Shown one piece after another: positions 33,633-36,039 of a DNA stretch of 36,039 nucleotides. The notes beneath the pieces are model-generated. The model saw nothing but the letters and a program-made list of their open reading frames with translations. It searched no databases and was not told the DNA's origin. The DNA lies in the NCBI GenBank assembly GCA_003170655.1, contig PMYY01000140.1:1-36039 (forward strand), given 5' to 3'. This stretch comes from Nitrospiraceae bacterium (lineage in GTDB: Bacteria > Nitrospirota > Thermodesulfovibrionia > Thermodesulfovibrionales > Dissulfurispiraceae). A program made the translations under genes and the position numbers. Each line of letters starts with the position of its first letter. Position 1 is the first letter of the stretch.

Positions 33633-35262
33633 CTTCAATCGTCACCCTTTTCCAGTCGCCGGCAGGTCTACCGTAATCCGGTATAATAATCTCCATTCCT
33701 CTAAAGCAATACGGGAATTGTCTGCGTGTTTTCTCAGCTGGGATATACCAATATAGTCCGTCGGCAATTAGCAGGAGACCCGTTGCAATAAGAATCCCGT
33801 CGAAAAGAGTCCAGGAAACCGCCTCCGGTCCATAATAAGACAGCAACCCAATACCAACCGCCGCTACGCTGGCTCCAGTATTGATAAATGCCAGTCCGGT
33901 TCGCGCCCTTGCCATTATAGTCCTCAGTCTTGCCATAACATTGCGCCTGTCGGCCAGCATCGTCCTCTCAAGGGCAAGTCCTGTAGTGGCCCAGATTCCG
34001 CGGGCAAAAGACCGCCTGACAGGAGGCACATGTGCACGAATGGATTCAAAACCCTTTCGTTTGTGTGAAGGCGGGAAAAATATGTCCCAAATGTTTTTAT
34101 TCTCTTGTGTTTTCGTCAGGGATTTAATGCATGTGATTCCGGACCGTCGTCCCGGTAAATACCAATAGACTCCCTCCAATGCCATCAGCATGCCGATCGA
34201 AATCAGAACGATGTCGAACAGAGTCCAGTCGCTTGCCGGGAATTGCTTCAGCATTACAATACCGAGTCCAATAAATGCAATACCGGTTCGCGTAAACGCG
34301 AGTCCGTTCCGTCCCCTGGCCATCAGTGTCCTGTGGCATGCAAGGGTCGTCCGCTCCTCCGACAGGTCGGTCCTGTCACTTGCCAAAAATCGCCGCCGCA
34401 TCACCGGCGACAGGGTGCACCATTTAGCGCGTAGTTCACCGGCCCCTTCCACCGACCCACTGCGTGTAAAGCAGGGACTATTCCCGGGATTAGACATTTC
34501 GAGGACCGTTGCGCCTCCTGTGGGACACGTCGTTGCGCAGTCCAACACTTTCTTGCCTGTCTTCCTTGCCGGCAAATACCAGTTAACCCCGTCGATGGTT
34601 ATCAATATCCCTGCCAAAAAGAGTGCCGCTTCGAAGATGTTTGAGTATCCAATGCCGAACAACCTAAATAGTACGATCGAAATAATAATGAAGGAAATCC
34701 CCGTCCTCATGAAGGCGAGTCCGGTTCGCCCCTTTGCCAAGGACGTCCTATAACTGGCGAGCAAGGATCGTCTTTCTGCAAGGAATATCCGGACCATGGC
34801 GAGAGATGTCCTGGCACCGGAAACACAGAAATTCGGATTCAGGTCAAGGTTGTTCTCAATTATCCTGATAACGTCTGAGGGGAGAGCTACAAGGAAACTG
34901 ACTTTCTTGACATTAAGGGTCCCTTTTATTTCCTCAGCACAGGAAGCGTCGGGATTGCAGGCAATGACCTCAGCCTGGTCGCCTTCGAAATAGAGGGGGA
35001 TCCATAGGGCCTGTTTCATCCTTTCGAGGTCCATCATCTTCACAATTTTTGAAGAGACCATAATATCTTCATCGTATTCAACGAAAGGATGGCCGTAATA
35101 TTCGGTCAGGCAGAACAGTATTTCATGCTTTGGAATGCCTTTTGACAACAAAAGATCTTCGGGATATTTGCCGGCGGCGGTCGATGCGGCTATTATATCA
35201 AGCAATTCTTTTTCGGACAGGAAGCCTTGCTTGATCAATCTTGAAAATTTTTCGTCAAACAT
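33619..35262 (-). CDS. membrane protein A: MshEN-like domain plus three Arg-heptad DUF202-like modules
   Basis: The 547-residue product starts with an MshEN-like domain (about 1-142, with CLTEYYGHPFVEYDED) and continues with three modules. Module 1: Arg151, 158, 165, 172, 179, 186, then membrane helices at about 189-203 and 208-228. Module 2: Arg290, 297, 304, 311, 318, 325, then helices at about 328-342 and 349-369. Module 3: Arg433, 440, 447, 454 (Asn461 in the last place), then helices at about 464-480 and 485-507. Linker 1 (231-287) has Cys242, 246, 264 and 282. Each hairpin ends in a GxxWY(L/I)P motif. It is the first gene of the five-gene operon and paralogous to B. DUF202 domains form the polyphosphate channel of yeast VTC; any transport role here is inference. 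Confidence 0.85.
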   Translation of the reverse strand: MFDEKFSRLIKQGFLSEKELLDIIAASTAAGKYPEDLLLSKGIPKHEILFCLTEYYGHPFVEYDEDIMVSSKIVKMMDLERMKQALWIPLYFEGDQAEVIACNPDASCAEEIKGTLNVKKVSFLVALPSDVIRIIENNLDLNPNFCVSGARTSLAMVRIFLAERRSLLASYRTSLAKGRTGLAFMRTGISFIIISIVLFRLFGIGYSNIFEAALFLAGILITIDGVNWYLPARKTGKKVLDCATTCPTGGATVLEMSNPGNSPCFTRSGSVEGAGELRAKWCTLSPVMRRRFLASDRTDLSEERTTLACHRTLMARGRNGLAFTRTGIAFIGLGIVMLKQFPASDWTLFDIVLISIGMLMALEGVYWYLPGRRSGITCIKSLTKTQENKNIWDIFFPPSHKRKGFESIRAHVPPVRRSFARGIWATTGLALERTMLADRRNVMARLRTIMARARTGLAFINTGASVAAVGIGLLSYYGPEAVSWTLFDGILIATGLLLIADGLYWYIPAEKTRRQFPYCFRGMEIIIPDYGRPAGDWKRVTIEDEDF

Positions 35263-35322
35263 ACATCATTTCAGACCTTGGAGCCTCGGCTTTTGAAAAA
35301 CCTTTCTAGCTCAATGCTTAAT

Positions 35323-35351
35323 TTTATACCTTTCTTAAAAGGATACGCAAA
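35323..35351 (-). promoter_or_regulatory. candidate promoter of the membrane-protein/two-component operon
   Basis: On the minus strand TATAAA (-10, 35323-35328) follows TTTGCG (-35, 35346-35351) after 17 bases. Transcription would start near 35316, about 54 bases before the start of protein A. The -35 box is a weak match. Confidence 0.35.
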
Positions 35352-35478
35352 CGGGAGCCGGTTCATCGACCTCGTTCCCTAAGCTTAAGGCAAATGAATT
35401 CCAAGCTTCGGAACGGAATATGGTTAGAATTGAATTAAGGTTGCCGGGTTCTCAAAAAAGAGATAGGAGGACGGTTTC

Positions 35479-35798
35479 ATGAAAAGATTTACAGGTTATT
35501 CCTGATCTTACTGGCGATGCCTGGATTAGTTATGTTCTCGACCAATGCTATATCCGATCAGGAGACAGACGATGGAAGCCCTCCATTTACTTTAAGCCTG
35601 CTCGAACCAGTAAAGCCTGCAAAGATAGAAGCTTTCGCCGGGAATGAGCTTATAGTTTATAACCCACGAAACCCGTACAATATTTTCACCAATTATGAAC
35701 TAGACATACACTGCGTCGGCTTCGATGTTTCTTATTGCTGCATCATTCCACCGAACAATAGTGTGCAGGCCCAAGACAGTCGATTTCACGTCGCATGA
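35479..35798 (+). pseudogene. frameshifted gene for a small secreted protein
   Basis: An ATG at 35479 has a strong AGGAGG site (35465-35470) eight bases upstream, yet its frame stops after eight codons. The frame shifted by one base reads a near-perfect signal peptide (KIYRLFLILLAMPGLVMFS, cut near TNA) followed by about 85 residues with three cysteines, ending at 35798. Adding one A to the run of four A after the ATG joins start and signal peptide. So either the gene is broken, the base is missing by sequencing error, or slippage at the A run restores the frame. I do not recognise the mature protein. Confidence 0.5.
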
Positions 35799-36039
35799 GC
35801 AGGCCCTGCAATTCAGCCCCGACGGCAAATACGCAAGTTCAGTAACCTGCGCGGCATGCCAGACCGTCACCGGGAAAGGGTCCCGGTCCAATTGTCGGGC
35901 ACCTGCTTCGAGAACGATTATTAGGTGATGAGTGCCACGACATCGTGGACGATAAAACGTGCCATGACATCGTGGACTCTCATCAGGTTAGTTGCGTAAT
36001 TTATAAGCAAATTCAACCACCTGAGTTTTATCGAGATAG
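35799..36039 (+). other. cysteine-rich remnant, possibly a decayed cytochrome c3-like gene
   Basis: No intact gene is seen. One frame (from about 35770) reads FTSHEQALQFSPDGKY then CAACQTVTGKG, and another frame (from about 35924, open to the window edge) reads GDECHDIVDDKTCHDIVD. Both fragments resemble parts of class III/c7 multihaem cytochromes (FxxHxxH-like, CxxC, xCHDxVDDKT), but no complete CxxCH haem site is present and the pieces lie in different frames. A broken gene continuing from the secreted-protein ORF is the simplest reading. Confidence is low. Confidence 0.3.
35932..35977 (+). repeat. tandem 27-base-period repeat
   Basis: The 19-base units at 35932-35950 and 35959-35977 differ by a single base (C/T). 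The period is 27 bases, nine codons, so a coding frame would repeat Cys-His-Asp-Ile-Val-Asp. The first unit also contains the inverted repeat CCACGA-CA-TCGTGG. Confidence 0.8.

Noticed and set aside
33619..35262. Repeated sequence suggesting a CRISPR array or DNA repeat
   Set aside because: The repeats are at the protein level (seven-residue heptads in one open frame) with changing codons; there are no constant direct repeats separated by unique spacers.
32427..35262. Type II secretion or pilus motor ATPases, from the MshEN-like start
   Set aside because: No Walker A, Walker B or Asp/His box follows; the rest of each protein is membrane modules.

Overview
The window (36,039 bases) looks like chromosomal core DNA from a Gram-negative bacterium. 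Evidence for an outer membrane is a type IV pilus secretin, a TonB-type protein, a SurA-type periplasmic chaperone and an outer-membrane-style lipoprotein. The gene set (str operon, pilMNOPQ, CimA-type citramalate synthase, RseC-type protein, a lone hypE, a UlaG-like hydrolase) and moderate base composition suggest an anaerobic deltaproteobacterium (Desulfobacterota in the wide sense). That assignment is inference. I see no insertion sequence, prophage, CRISPR array, tRNA or rRNA.

Layout. (1) Bases 1-3015, minus strand: the str operon rpsL-rpsG-fusA, with the first codons of tuf at the window edge. (2) Bases 3331-8709, plus strand: a metallo-beta-lactamase-fold hydrolase, birA-coaX (overlapping), a universal stress protein preceded by a large perfect inverted repeat, a geranylgeranyl-reductase-type flavoprotein, a TonB-family protein and a small barrel-like protein. 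A bidirectional terminator closes this block. (3) Bases 8766-13720, minus strand: pilMNOPQ, five overlapping genes for the type IV pilus alignment complex and secretin, with a candidate promoter placed so that pilM would be leaderless. (4) Bases 13780-27776, minus strand: housekeeping and biosynthesis. aspS stands alone. Further upstream is a long tight run: NIL-domain protein, apgM-type mutase, lysC, cimA, rseC, a second EF-G, argH, an FnIII lipoprotein, hypE, surA-like and rluB. Threonine and isoleucine precursor formation (lysC, cimA, perhaps the mutase-like gene), arginine synthesis and envelope and translation factors are mixed here.

(5) Bases 28041-35262, minus strand: the most unusual part. 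Five tightly packed genes run in the order DUF202-like membrane protein A, DUF202-like membrane protein B, histidine kinase, single-domain response regulator, and a dikinase-like phosphohistidine protein. A and B each begin with an MshEN-like cytoplasmic domain and then carry three and two copies of one module. Each module is a helix with five or six basic residues, mostly Arg-Thr pairs, at exact seven-residue spacing, followed by a two-helix membrane hairpin. The dikinase-like protein keeps the ATP-grasp and phosphohistidine swivel domains but lacks the PEP/pyruvate TIM barrel, which is replaced by about 300 residues I cannot assign. The operon may be an undescribed signalling or polyanion-handling membrane system.

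(6) Bases 35479-36039, plus strand: a frameshifted secreted-protein gene and a cysteine-rich stretch with tandem repeats, possibly a decayed multihaem cytochrome. It runs to the window edge.
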